Of a stretch of 64,000 nt of DNA, positions 52,405 through 60,459 are shown piece by piece (position 1 is the stretch's first letter; the number at the start of each line of letters is the position of its first letter). Location: NCBI RefSeq assembly GCF_011170125.1, contig NZ_BLLN01000003.1, forward strand, positions 1,808,501 through 1,872,500. The letters are read 5' to 3'. A program made the position numbers and the translations under genes. The notes under the pieces were generated by a model. It did no database searches. It had not been told where the DNA came from and saw only the letters and a program-made list of their open reading frames with translations. Source of the stretch: Streptomyces diastaticus subsp. diastaticus. GTDB lineage: Bacteria; Actinomycetota; Actinomycetes; Streptomycetales; Streptomycetaceae.

Positions 52405-52849
52405 GCCTGTCCATCTCCTGTCGGCAGTTCACCCTTGTCGGCCGACACCCGGAGCCATGGACGCCGGTGGCGCCCTAGGCGGGTCCCGACGCGGGGAAGG
52501 GCTGCGAGCTGCGCCGGACGGTGTGTGCGGCATACGGCCTGGAGGACGTGGTCAGCGACTTCGTCCCGGAGGGACCGCCGCCACTCCGGCCGCATGTGCG
52601 CCTGGCGCACACTTCTGTGCGGTGTCCGCAACTTGTGTGCAACATAGTTCGCGTCCCGGGCGCGGTCAAGAGGTGCCGTGTCGCGGATCGGCCGAGGTGG
52701 GAGCCGTGCCTGAGCTGCCGTGGCGACGGCGGGCACCGGCAGTCGTCGGCGGGCCGGGCCGCCGGATGGCTAACCTTCGAGTGGCCGCGCGCCGTGTCCG
52801 AAGGCGCGGCGCGCCACGACCCGCGGAGCGAACACAGGAGGATGCCCAC
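52405..52849. promoter_or_regulatory. Divergent hmgA/IclR promoter region
   Basis: These 445 bp between hmgA and the IclR gene contain no gene I support. Around 52590-52650 there is a cluster of TGTGC-rich inverted repeats. They include the perfect palindrome at 52595-52611, TGCGG-TGT-CCGCA shortly after, and a final TTGTGTGCAACATAG. Such arrays are expected for an IclR-type regulator controlling both directions. Confidence 0.6.
52595..52611. promoter_or_regulatory. Palindrome TGTGCGCCTGGCGCACA, likely IclR operator
   Basis: This is a perfect 8+8 bp inverted repeat with one central base, about 190 bp before hmgA and 240 bp before the regulator. It is the best dyad in the shared promoter region. 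Confidence 0.55.
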
Positions 52850-53521
52850 GTGGCCACCTTGCAGAGTCTGGACCGTGGCCTGCGGGCCCTGAGCCTCGTC
52901 TCCCTCGCCCCCGAGGGGCTCACGGTCGCCGAGATCGCGACGCGGCTCGGCACCGACCGGGCGACCGCCTACCGCATCGTCGACACGCTGGAGCAGCACG
53001 CGCTGGTGGCCCGGGGCGTGGGAAAGAGGATCCGGCTGGGGGCCGGCGCGGTCGTCTTCGCCGGCCGCTTCCAGCCCCAGCTCATTCGCGCGGCCGGACC
53101 CGTCCTCCAGGAACTCGCCGACGCCGCCGGGGTGGCCGCGTTCCTCTCCCTGGCCCAGGGGGACGACGCGTGTGTCCCCGTGCTGTCCGCGGAACCCGCC
53201 CGGCAGACGATCTTCCAGGTCAGCTACCGCATCGGGGCCGGCCACCCGCTGGACAAGGGGGCCAACGGCATCGCCATCCTGGCGCTCCAGCCGGCGGCCC
53301 GGGGCGACTCCGAGGCCGTGAGGCAGGCGCGGGACGCCGGCTACAGCGTCACCGCGGGAGAGCTTCAGCAGGGAGCCGTCGGGGTGGCCGCCGGTTTCGA
53401 GGTGCCGCACCTGCTCGGCGCCTCCGTCGGCACCGTCGCCATGGGGGAGGTCGACGTCGGCCGTCTCGGCGAGCTGGTGCGGGGGGCGGCCGCCCGGCTC
53501 GCACAGCTCAGCCGCGCCTGA
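52850..53521 (+). CDS. IclR-family regulator of the homogentisate operon
   Basis: This 223-residue IclR protein has an N-terminal winged helix-turn-helix (LTVAEIATRLGTDRATAYRIVDTLEQHALV) and a C-terminal effector domain (GHPLDKGANGIAILAL). It is divergent from hmgA and so probably its repressor, with homogentisate or a related aromatic as effector. AGGAGG 8 bp upstream of GTG 52850 decides the start; the open frame upstream is not used. It ends at a very strong hairpin shared with the next, convergent IclR gene. Confidence 0.88.
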   Translation: MATLQSLDRGLRALSLVSLAPEGLTVAEIATRLGTDRATAYRIVDTLEQHALVARGVGKRIRLGAGAVVFAGRFQPQLIRAAGPVLQELADAAGVAAFLSLAQGDDACVPVLSAEPARQTIFQVSYRIGAGHPLDKGANGIAILALQPAARGDSEAVRQARDAGYSVTAGELQQGAVGVAAGFEVPHLLGASVGTVAMGEVDVGRLGELVRGAAARLAQLSRA

Positions 53522-53525
53522 ACCC

Positions 53526-53563
53526 GGTCCCACCGGTACGGCGGACGCCGTACCGGTGGGACC
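53526..53563. terminator. Very strong hairpin between two convergent IclR genes
   Basis: GGTCCCACCGGTACGGC (53526-53542) pairs perfectly over 17 bp with its complement at 53547-53563, leaving a 4-base loop. It begins 5 bp after the first regulator's stop. Confidence 0.85.
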
Positions 53564-53633
53564 GCCTCGCGCGGAGATCGCCGGGGCGGGTGCCAGGCGC
53601 GGCGGCCGGTGCCGCCGCGGCCGGCCTCGGGCG

Positions 53634-54344
53634 TCAGTCGAGCAGTTCGCCCAGGCTCCTCGCCGCGCGGGAGACCATGGTGCCGAGCTGGTCGAGGTCG
53701 GTGTACTCGAAGACCGAGACGCCGATGCTGGCCGCCGCCCTCCCGTTGCCCGCCGGGACGGCGGCGGAGACGCCGGTCACGGCGGGGATGACCTCGCCCG
53801 TGGTGACCGCGTACCCCTTGGCGCGGGCCTCGGTGACCTCCGCGCGCTCCCCCTCGCGGTGCGGGCCGTGGGCGAGTACGGCGACGCCGCCGGAGCCCTG
53901 CTCGATGGAATGGGTCTGCCCGGGCCGGAAGGACACGTGGACCAGGGCGCCGCGCGGTTCCACCACCATGAGCGCGCGCATCTGGGTGTCGCCCTCCCGG
54001 ACCAGCAGATGCGCGGTGGCCCGAGTGTTTTCGGCCAGCTCGTCCAGGACCGGCCGGGCCAGCGCGCGCAGGTCCTGCTGAACCGGTTCGGCCAGCGACA
54101 CCAGGCCCGTGCCCAGGACGACCCGGCGCTGGTGGTCGCGGCGGCACAGCTGGTGCGCCTCCAGGGTCCGCACCAGGCGGTGGGCGACTGTGCGGTGGAC
54201 CGAGATGGCGTCCGCCAGCTCGCTGACGGTCAGGCCCTGCGGATGCTCGGAGACCACTCTGAGCAGCAGCAACCCGTGGTGAAGCGTCTTGGACATGCCC
54301 GCGTCGAGTTCGGGGGCCGACCTGGTCGGCGAAGGTGAAGTCAC
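53634..54344 (-). CDS. IclR-family regulator of the adjacent catabolic cluster
   Basis: This 236-residue IclR regulator has the helix-turn-helix LTVSELADAISVHRTVAHRLVRTLEAHQL near residues 38-66 and an effector domain containing GQTHSIEQGSGGVAVLA. It is divergent from a SnoaL-like gene and a five-gene catabolic set. The perfect dyad ATTCGCAC-N5-GTGCGAAT at 54391-54411 in the gap is a probable operator. The GTG start at 54344 is used; MSKTLHHGLLLL 16 residues on would be an alternative. Confidence 0.88.
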   Translation of the reverse strand: MTSPSPTRSAPELDAGMSKTLHHGLLLLRVVSEHPQGLTVSELADAISVHRTVAHRLVRTLEAHQLCRRDHQRRVVLGTGLVSLAEPVQQDLRALARPVLDELAENTRATAHLLVREGDTQMRALMVVEPRGALVHVSFRPGQTHSIEQGSGGVAVLAHGPHREGERAEVTEARAKGYAVTTGEVIPAVTGVSAAVPAGNGRAAASIGVSVFEYTDLDQLGTMVSRAARSLGELLD

Positions 54345-54390
54345 GAATTCATCCCTTGACGGGTTTCAGCCAGCTCCCTATGCTCCCAGT

Positions 54391-54411
54391 ATTCGCACAG
54401 GTGGTGCGAAT
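54391..54411. promoter_or_regulatory. Palindrome ATTCGCAC-N5-GTGCGAAT, likely IclR operator
   Basis: This perfect 8+8 bp dyad is followed at once by a second looser one (TCGCACAC...GTGTGTCGC, 54413-54437). Both lie between the IclR gene and the divergent SnoaL-like gene, in the most AT-rich part of the gap. Confidence 0.6.
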
Positions 54412-54500
54412 ATCGCACACAATCTCGGTGTGTCGCAAGCTCTCCTCTCCAGCGGCCGGACGACTGCCGGAAGAAGGACACGAGCCGAACGGATCTCCCT

Positions 54501-54956
54501 ATGAATCCCCACGCGCCGGCGCCTGCCGCCAGTGCCCGGCTGGCCGAAATCCACCAGCTCTACCACCTCCAGAGTCACCTCATCGACGGTGGCCGTGCCG
54601 ACGACTGGGCAGCGACCTTCACCGCGGACGGCACCTTCACCTCGCCCACCTATCCCGCCCCCGTGACCGGCACCGCCGCGCTGACCGCGTTCGCGAAACG
54701 GTTCTCCGCCGACTGCGCCGCCGACGGCGTGGTGCGCCGGCACGTGGTCAGCAATGTGGCCTTGACCGGCGACGACGGAGCCGGGACGCTCCAGGTGGAG
54801 GCGTATCTGCAGATCGTCGCGACCCCCGCCGGCGGGACCCCGCACACCGAGCGGTTCACGACCCTCACCGACCGGGTCGTCCAGGACGGCGGCGACTGGC
54901 GGATCGCCGCTCGCGTCGTACACCGCGACGGCGCTCCCACCGCCCCCCAGGTCTGA
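54501..54956 (+). CDS. SnoaL/NTF2-like protein
   Basis: This 151-residue NTF2-like alpha+beta cone protein has LAEIHQLYHLQSHLIDGGRADDWAATFTADGTF at the N-terminus and GDWRIAARVVHRDG at the end. Folds of this type serve as small isomerases, dehydratases or dioxygenase beta-like subunits; no oxygenase partner is present here. It is the first gene right of the IclR operator and 265 bp before the MFS gene. The gap in between (54957-55221) shows no gene. Confidence 0.8.
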   Translation: MNPHAPAPAASARLAEIHQLYHLQSHLIDGGRADDWAATFTADGTFTSPTYPAPVTGTAALTAFAKRFSADCAADGVVRRHVVSNVALTGDDGAGTLQVEAYLQIVATPAGGTPHTERFTTLTDRVVQDGGDWRIAARVVHRDGAPTAPQV

Positions 54957-55221
54957 CGCCCGGGGCCCCGCGCCCCGGTCTCTGCCCGCACGCACCCCGA
55001 CCCTTCCACGACGACACCCGGCCCGGCGGCCACCAGCCCGAAGGCCCCGGAGTGTCGGCGAGGGGCACGGGCGCCGGCCGGCGCTACCTCTGGCTGAGGA
55101 CACCGGTACCCGCCCCGCCCGCCCCGCACCGCCCGGGACGTCCGACAGCGACCGCGCTCCCCCGTCGCCCCACGACCTCCCGTGCCCCACTCAAGCTTCC
55201 GCGCGTTCTAAGGACCGACCC

Positions 55222-56565
55222 ATGGCAGACCTGAGAGCCGAACCGACGCCGTCGAACCACTCAGGGGAGGCGTCACCCAAAGTCGGCGAGAACCCCGCCG
55301 CCACACTGAAGGTCATCCGGGCGGCGATCCTCGGAACCGTCGTCGAGTACTACGACTTCGGCATCTACGGCTACATGGCGACCCTGCTCTCGGCGCACTT
55401 CTTCGTCGAGAGCGACCCGAACACGGCGCTGCTCTCCACCTTCGCCGCCTTCGCCGTCGCCTTCTTCCTCCGGGCCCCCGGAGGCATCCTCTTCGGCCAC
55501 ATGGGCGACAAGTACGGGCGCAAGAAGGCGCTCACCTGGACCATCCTGCTGATGGCCATCGCCACCACCGGCATCGGCCTGATCCCCTCGTACGCCACGC
55601 TCGGCATCTGGGCGACCGTCCTCCTGGTGCTGTGCCGCTGCCTCCAGGGCTTCGCGGCCGGCGGCGAACTCGGCGGCGCCAACGCCTTCGTCTCCGAGCA
55701 CGCCCCGGCACACCGACGGGCGTTCCACACCTCGTTCGTCAACACCGGCACCTACCTCGGCTCGCTGGTCGCCTCGCTGGTCGCGCTGCTGCTGACCTCG
55801 GCCGTCAGCGCGGAGACCCTGCACGACTGGGCCTGGCGCATCCCCTTCCTGCTCAGCGCGGTGATCGGCCTGATCGGCCTCTACATCCGCAGCCAGCTCC
55901 CCGAGACCGAGCAGTTCGAGGCCGTCCAGGAGAGCGACTCGGTCGAGGTGGCGAAGTACCCCATCGCCGACGTGTTCACCCACGCGTGGCGCCAGATCGT
56001 GCTCGTCATCTTCCTCGGCGCGCTGATCGTCGGCGGCTACTACGTGGCCGGCGTCTACGCCGCCAGCTACCTGCAGACCGAAGGGGGACGCTCCGCCGAC
56101 TTCGCCTTCACCTCCACCTGCATCGCCATGGTCGCCGCGGTGATCAGCCTGCCCATCGCCGGGTACGTCGGCGACCGCATCGGCCGCCGGCCCGTGTTCT
56201 TCTTCGGCAGTGGCGTCACCGCCGTCATCTCCTTCCCGGCCTTCATGGTGATGCGCGACGGCAGCCCGGCGGCCGCCGTCCTCGCCCAGTGCGCGCTGAC
56301 CTTCTTCATCGGCCTGGTCAACGGTGTCTCGTTCGCCACCTACGCCGAGATCTTCCGGGCGCGCTACCGCTACAGCGGCATCGCGATGAGCAACAACGTC
56401 ACCAACATGGCGCTGGGAGGCACGGCGCCCTTCATCGCCACACTCCTCATCAGCACCACCGACAACAACCTGGCGCCGGCGGGTTACCTCCTCGCCACCG
56501 CGCTCATGACCTTCATCGCCACCTTCTTCCTCAAGGAGACCCGCGGAAAGGAACTGCAACTGTGA
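55222..56565 (+). CDS. MFS transporter, metabolite:H+ symporter type
   Basis: This twelve-TM major facilitator has 447 residues. VVEYYDFGIYGYMA in TM1, the loop motif GHMGDKYGRKKAL between TM2 and TM3, and RCLQGFAAGGELGGANAFVSEHAPAHRR in TM4 are hallmarks of the MHS group (shikimate, ketoglutarate, proline/betaine or aromatic-acid importers). It probably imports the substrate of the following enzymes. The next gene starts on its stop (GTGA). Confidence 0.9.
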   Translation: MADLRAEPTPSNHSGEASPKVGENPAATLKVIRAAILGTVVEYYDFGIYGYMATLLSAHFFVESDPNTALLSTFAAFAVAFFLRAPGGILFGHMGDKYGRKKALTWTILLMAIATTGIGLIPSYATLGIWATVLLVLCRCLQGFAAGGELGGANAFVSEHAPAHRRAFHTSFVNTGTYLGSLVASLVALLLTSAVSAETLHDWAWRIPFLLSAVIGLIGLYIRSQLPETEQFEAVQESDSVEVAKYPIADVFTHAWRQIVLVIFLGALIVGGYYVAGVYAASYLQTEGGRSADFAFTSTCIAMVAAVISLPIAGYVGDRIGRRPVFFFGSGVTAVISFPAFMVMRDGSPAAAVLAQCALTFFIGLVNGVSFATYAEIFRARYRYSGIAMSNNVTNMALGGTAPFIATLLISTTDNNLAPAGYLLATALMTFIATFFLKETRGKELQL

Positions 56566-57377
56566 GCCCCGCGCAGACCGGCCGACGCAGGTTCGAGAGC
56601 CGTACGGTCCTGGTCACCGGCGCCGCCGGCGGCCTGGGCCGGGCCGACTGCCTGGCACTGGCCGCCGAGGGGGCGCACGTCTGGGCCGCCGACATCGACG
56701 TGGCCGCCGCCGAGACGCTCGTCCCCGAACTCACGGCGGCCGGCGGGTCGGGGCGGGCCGTTCACCTGGACGTCGCCGACGCCGACTCCTGGCGTGCGCT
56801 GGCCGACGAGGTGGAAGCCGCCGGGCCCCTCCACGGCCTGGTCAACAACGCCGGCGTCAGCCTGCGCGCGGGCATCGCCGACACCACCGTCGAACAGTGG
56901 CGGCGCGTCATGGACGTCAACCTCTCCAGCGTCTTCTACGGCCTCAAGACACTCACCCCCGCCCTCGCACGAGGGGCCGAGGCCGGTGGCGCCGCGGTCG
57001 TGAACGTCTCCTCCATCGCCGGAATGGTCGGCTACTTCTCCGCCACGTACGGCACCAGCAAGTGGGGCGTCCGCGGCCTGTCGAAGGTCGGCGCGCTCGA
57101 ACTCGCGCCGCACGGCGTCCGCGTGAACTCGCTCCACCCGGGACTCACCTCCACACCCCTGCTCCACCAGGCCCCCGACACCGCCTTCGTGGACGAGAGC
57201 GTGCGGTCGGTGCCCGCGGGCCGGCTCGCGACTCCCCAGGAGATCGCGCGCGTGGTCGCGTTCCTGCTGTCCGACGACGCCACCTACATCACGGGCGAGG
57301 AGGTCGTCGTCGACGGCGGACTGACCTCCGGCGGTCTCTACCACCGCATCCTCGCCGGACTGGCCGACAGGCCGTGA
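56562..57377 (+). CDS. Short-chain dehydrogenase/reductase
   Basis: This 271-residue classical SDR has TGAAGGLGR near residue 20, NNAG near 96, a Ser in NVSSIAGM and YGTSK near 165. The C-terminal SGGLYHRILAGLADRP tail is atypical. It most likely oxidises an alcohol or reduces a ketone with NAD(P). It is translationally coupled to the transporter and followed by a second SDR, which suggests consecutive steps on a cyclic substrate. Confidence 0.87.
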   Translation: MSPAQTGRRRFESRTVLVTGAAGGLGRADCLALAAEGAHVWAADIDVAAAETLVPELTAAGGSGRAVHLDVADADSWRALADEVEAAGPLHGLVNNAGVSLRAGIADTTVEQWRRVMDVNLSSVFYGLKTLTPALARGAEAGGAAVVNVSSIAGMVGYFSATYGTSKWGVRGLSKVGALELAPHGVRVNSLHPGLTSTPLLHQAPDTAFVDESVRSVPAGRLATPQEIARVVAFLLSDDATYITGEEVVVDGGLTSGGLYHRILAGLADRP

Positions 57378-57481
57378 ACCGCCCCACCGAGCCGGTCCGA
57401 AGGCCCGCGCGCCGACGCCCGCCGCACGTCGGCGCCGGGTCCACGACCACCCACCCGTCCCACCCACCTGAAGGAACCTTC

Positions 57482-58318
57482 ATGACCAGCACCCAGGCAG
57501 CCGACGACAACCCCGGCCGTGTCAACCACGACGCCCTCCCCGCCATCAACCCGGAGCTGGTCGGCCGCACCGTCGTCGTGACCGGCGCCGGCCGGGGCAT
57601 GGGCGCCCTCTTCCTCGAGGAGCTGGCACGCCGTGGCGTCAACGGCGTCGGCGGCGACCTCGACCAGGAGGAGATGGCCGCCGTGGCCGAGAGGATCAAC
57701 GCGCGCCTCGCCGGCACCGACGGCGCGGGCCGCGTGGTCGGCGTCGGCGCCGACGTCACCGACCCGGCCGCCGGCGACGAACTGGTGGCCACCGCCCTGC
57801 GCGAGTTCGGCCGGCTCGACCTGTGGGTCAACAACGCCGGCGTCTTCCCCCAGGCCGCGTTCACCGACATCACCCCCCAGCAGCTCGCGCTCACCTACGG
57901 CGTCAACGTCAACGGCGTCGTGTACGGCGGGCAGGCCGCCGCCCGCCACTTCCGCACCGTCGGGGGCGGCGCGATCGTCAACATGTCCTCGGTCGCCGCC
58001 GTCCGGGCACGCCCGACCCGGGCCACGTACAACTCCTCCAAGGCCGCCGTGCGGCACCTCACCACCTGCATGGCCGTCGAGCTCGGCCCCGACAACATCC
58101 GCGTCAACTCCATCGCCCCCGGCTACATCGACACCGAGATGACCCGCTGGATCCGCGAGGACCGGGCGGCGATGGACCGGGCACTCACCACCGTCCCGCT
58201 CCGCCGGATCGGGGCGCCCATGGAGGTCTTCGCCGCCCTCTACTTCCTCCTCTCGGACAGCGCCCGGTACATCACCGGCGTCAGCATCCCCGTGGACGGC
58301 GGTTCGCAGCATGTCTGA
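57482..58318 (+). CDS. Short-chain dehydrogenase/reductase
   Basis: This is a second classical SDR, 278 residues. It has TGAGRGMG near residue 36, NNAGVFPQ near 118, NMSSVAAVRA Ser and YNSSK near 182. ATG 57482 follows GAAGGAACCTTC, a good ribosome site. The 104-bp gap after the first SDR contains no gene. Its end overlaps the flavoprotein gene by 8 bp. The two SDRs share only the general family pattern and are not recent duplicates. Confidence 0.87.
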   Translation: MTSTQAADDNPGRVNHDALPAINPELVGRTVVVTGAGRGMGALFLEELARRGVNGVGGDLDQEEMAAVAERINARLAGTDGAGRVVGVGADVTDPAAGDELVATALREFGRLDLWVNNAGVFPQAAFTDITPQQLALTYGVNVNGVVYGGQAAARHFRTVGGGAIVNMSSVAAVRARPTRATYNSSKAAVRHLTTCMAVELGPDNIRVNSIAPGYIDTEMTRWIREDRAAMDRALTTVPLRRIGAPMEVFAALYFLLSDSARYITGVSIPVDGGSQHV

Positions 58319-59777
58319 GCCCCACGACACCGCCCACGACTACGACGTCATCGTCGTCGGCGCCGGCGGCGCCGGCCTGGCCGCCTCGATCTCAGCCGCC
58401 CAGGCGGGCGCACGCGTGCTGCTGCTGGAGGCCGAGGACGAGATCGGCGGCTCCACCCAGCTCTCGGCCGGCCTGCTGACCGCCTCGGCCACCAGCGTCC
58501 AGGAGAGCCTCGGCGTCGACGACTCGCCGCTGCGCATGTTCCAGCACTACATGGACCTGAACGGCTGGCGGGTCAGGCCGGGCCCCGTCAGGATGTTCTG
58601 CGAGGAGTCCGGCAGCGCCGTCGAGTGGCTGCTCGAACTGGGGGTCGAGATACCCGCCCAGGTCTCGCGCAGCGCCCACGAGCCCGGACTGACCCGGGCC
58701 GGTGTGGAGGACGTCTGGCGAGGCCACGTTCCGAAGGACCAGGGCTACGGACTGGTGCAGGTGCTCGACAAGGCCCGCGCACGGCTCCACGTCGACCTGG
58801 CCCTCGGCAGCCGGGTGGAGGACCTGGTGGTCCGGGACGGCGCCGTCCAAGGCGTCGTCATCGAGGGCGAGGAGGCCACCGCACCGGCCGTCGTCATCGC
58901 CAGCGGCGGCCTCGCCGCCGACGCGGACCTGGTCCGCCGGTTCCTTCCCGACGCCGAGGTCGCGGGCGACGCGCTGTTCGTGGTGGCCGCACCCGGCTGC
59001 CGGGGCGACCACGTCGGCATCGCCGAGCGGCACGACCTCGCCCTTTTCGGCCAGGGCTGGGGCCTGCTCCTGGTGACCGCCGAGTTCCAGCGGTACCACC
59101 ACTGGCAGAGCGGATTCCCGCCCGCCTCCCGCATCCACGTCGGCCTCGACGGCCGGCGCTGCATGGACGAGGACGCCCCGTACGCCGTCAGCCCGGGCAT
59201 CCTCAAGGACCATGGGGGCTGGGTCTGGTCCGTCTTCGACGACGACGCCCGCACCTCGCTGCCCCCCGGCTACGCCGACTGGGACGCCGACCGGATCCTG
59301 GAGGAGGCCGCCAAGGGCGTCGTCCTGCGCGCCGACACCCTCGAGGAACTCGCGGCCCTGATGGACGTGCCCGCGGACCACCTGACCGCGAGCGTCACCC
59401 GTTTCAACGCGCTGTTCGCCAACGGGAACGACGAGGACTTCCTGCGCCACGAATCCCTCGCCGCCAAGGGCGTCGACCCGCACCTCGCCCCGATCGCGAC
59501 CGGACCGTTCCACGCGGTACGGATGCTCCCCGCCGAACTGGTCTGCACCCACACCGGCCTCGAGGTGGACGCCCGCACCCGTGTGCTCGGCACCGACGGC
59601 CGGGCCCTGCCGGGCCTGTACGCGGCCGGGGAGGCCGCCGGCGGAATCCTCGGCGAACGCTACGTCGGCGGCGGCAACTCCGTCGCCCACGCGCTGGTAC
59701 TCGGCCGGGTCGCCGGCCGCGAGGCGGCCGCCCGCGCCGCCGCGTCATCACCCAGGACCGAGGAGGACCCCGCATGA
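58311..59777 (+). CDS. FAD-dependent dehydrogenase, KstD/fumarate-reductase flavoprotein type
   Basis: This 488-residue flavoprotein has the N-terminal FAD motif DVIVVGAGGAGLAASISA, then LEAEDEIGGSTQLSAG. The C-terminal GLYAAGEAAGGILGERYVGGGNSVAHALVLGRVAG also binds FAD. The family includes 3-ketosteroid delta1-dehydrogenases and fumarate or urocanate reductases, so it probably introduces or removes a C=C bond next to a carbonyl. In context it acts with the two SDRs on one carbon skeleton. It overlaps the neighbours on both sides (8 bp and 4 bp). Confidence 0.88.
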   Translation: MSEPHDTAHDYDVIVVGAGGAGLAASISAAQAGARVLLLEAEDEIGGSTQLSAGLLTASATSVQESLGVDDSPLRMFQHYMDLNGWRVRPGPVRMFCEESGSAVEWLLELGVEIPAQVSRSAHEPGLTRAGVEDVWRGHVPKDQGYGLVQVLDKARARLHVDLALGSRVEDLVVRDGAVQGVVIEGEEATAPAVVIASGGLAADADLVRRFLPDAEVAGDALFVVAAPGCRGDHVGIAERHDLALFGQGWGLLLVTAEFQRYHHWQSGFPPASRIHVGLDGRRCMDEDAPYAVSPGILKDHGGWVWSVFDDDARTSLPPGYADWDADRILEEAAKGVVLRADTLEELAALMDVPADHLTASVTRFNALFANGNDEDFLRHESLAAKGVDPHLAPIATGPFHAVRMLPAELVCTHTGLEVDARTRVLGTDGRALPGLYAAGEAAGGILGERYVGGGNSVAHALVLGRVAGREAAARAAASSPRTEEDPA

Positions 59778-60280
59778 GCCGCGCCGACGACCGATTCGCG
59801 ATCCAGGACGTCCTGTTCCGGTACGCCCGCGCGGTGGACCGGCTCGACCACGACGCCATCGCCGCCTGCTACTTCGACGACGCGGTCGACGTCCACGGCG
59901 GGTACACGGGCGACGCCGCCGGACTCGTCGAGGACATCCGCGCCCGGCACCGCACCATCGACTCCTCCCAGCACTTCATCACCAACGTCCTCGTGGAGTT
60001 CACCGGGGAGCACAGCGCCGACGTCGAGTCGTACTGCCTCTGCTTCCTGCGGCAGCAACCCGCCGAGCCCGGCGGGGAGCAGGACCTGGCGGTCATCCGC
60101 TGCCGGTACGTCGACCGGTTCGAGCGGCGTGACGGTTCCTGGGGCATCGCCGACCGGGTCGTCGTGTTCGACGAGTCGCGCGTCGTCCCCATGACCGACG
60201 GCCTGAACCCCGACTGGGTCGCCTCGCGACGCGACGGCACCGATCCCGTGTACACCTGGGGGCACCGCAGCCCCGCATAG
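59774..60280 (+). CDS. SnoaL-like (NTF2-fold) protein
   Basis: This 168-residue NTF2-like protein has DDRFAIQDVLFRYARAVDRLDHDAIAACYFDDAVDVHG, the pattern of the SnoaL_4/scytalone-dehydratase-like group, and ends GLNPDWVASRRDGTDPVYTWG. It may be a dehydratase or isomerase of the pathway. It is the second such protein in the cluster but only distantly similar to the one at 54501. The ATG overlaps the flavoprotein stop (ATGA); a hairpin follows the gene. Confidence 0.82.
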   Translation: MSRADDRFAIQDVLFRYARAVDRLDHDAIAACYFDDAVDVHGGYTGDAAGLVEDIRARHRTIDSSQHFITNVLVEFTGEHSADVESYCLCFLRQQPAEPGGEQDLAVIRCRYVDRFERRDGSWGIADRVVVFDESRVVPMTDGLNPDWVASRRDGTDPVYTWGHRSPA

Positions 60281-60327
60281 GTGTATTGATCACGAGCGTT
60301 GTTGACGCGGGTCAGGTCCTGGGCCGC

Positions 60328-60355
60328 ACCGGGACGGCCGTGCCGCCGTCCCGGT
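60328..60355. terminator. Hairpin after the catabolic cluster
   Basis: ACCGGGACGG (60328-60337) pairs with CCGTCCCGGT (60346-60355) across an 8-base loop. It lies 48 bp after the last gene of the cluster and upstream of the sensor kinase. Confidence 0.65.
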
Positions 60356-60459
60356 CGGCGTGTTGAGGGCGTCGTGCGGACGCACCGCCGACTTTCGTCG
60401 CGGGCCGCGACGACGAAGGGCCACTGCGGCGGCCGGCGGGCGGGGCATAGCGTGGGCGT

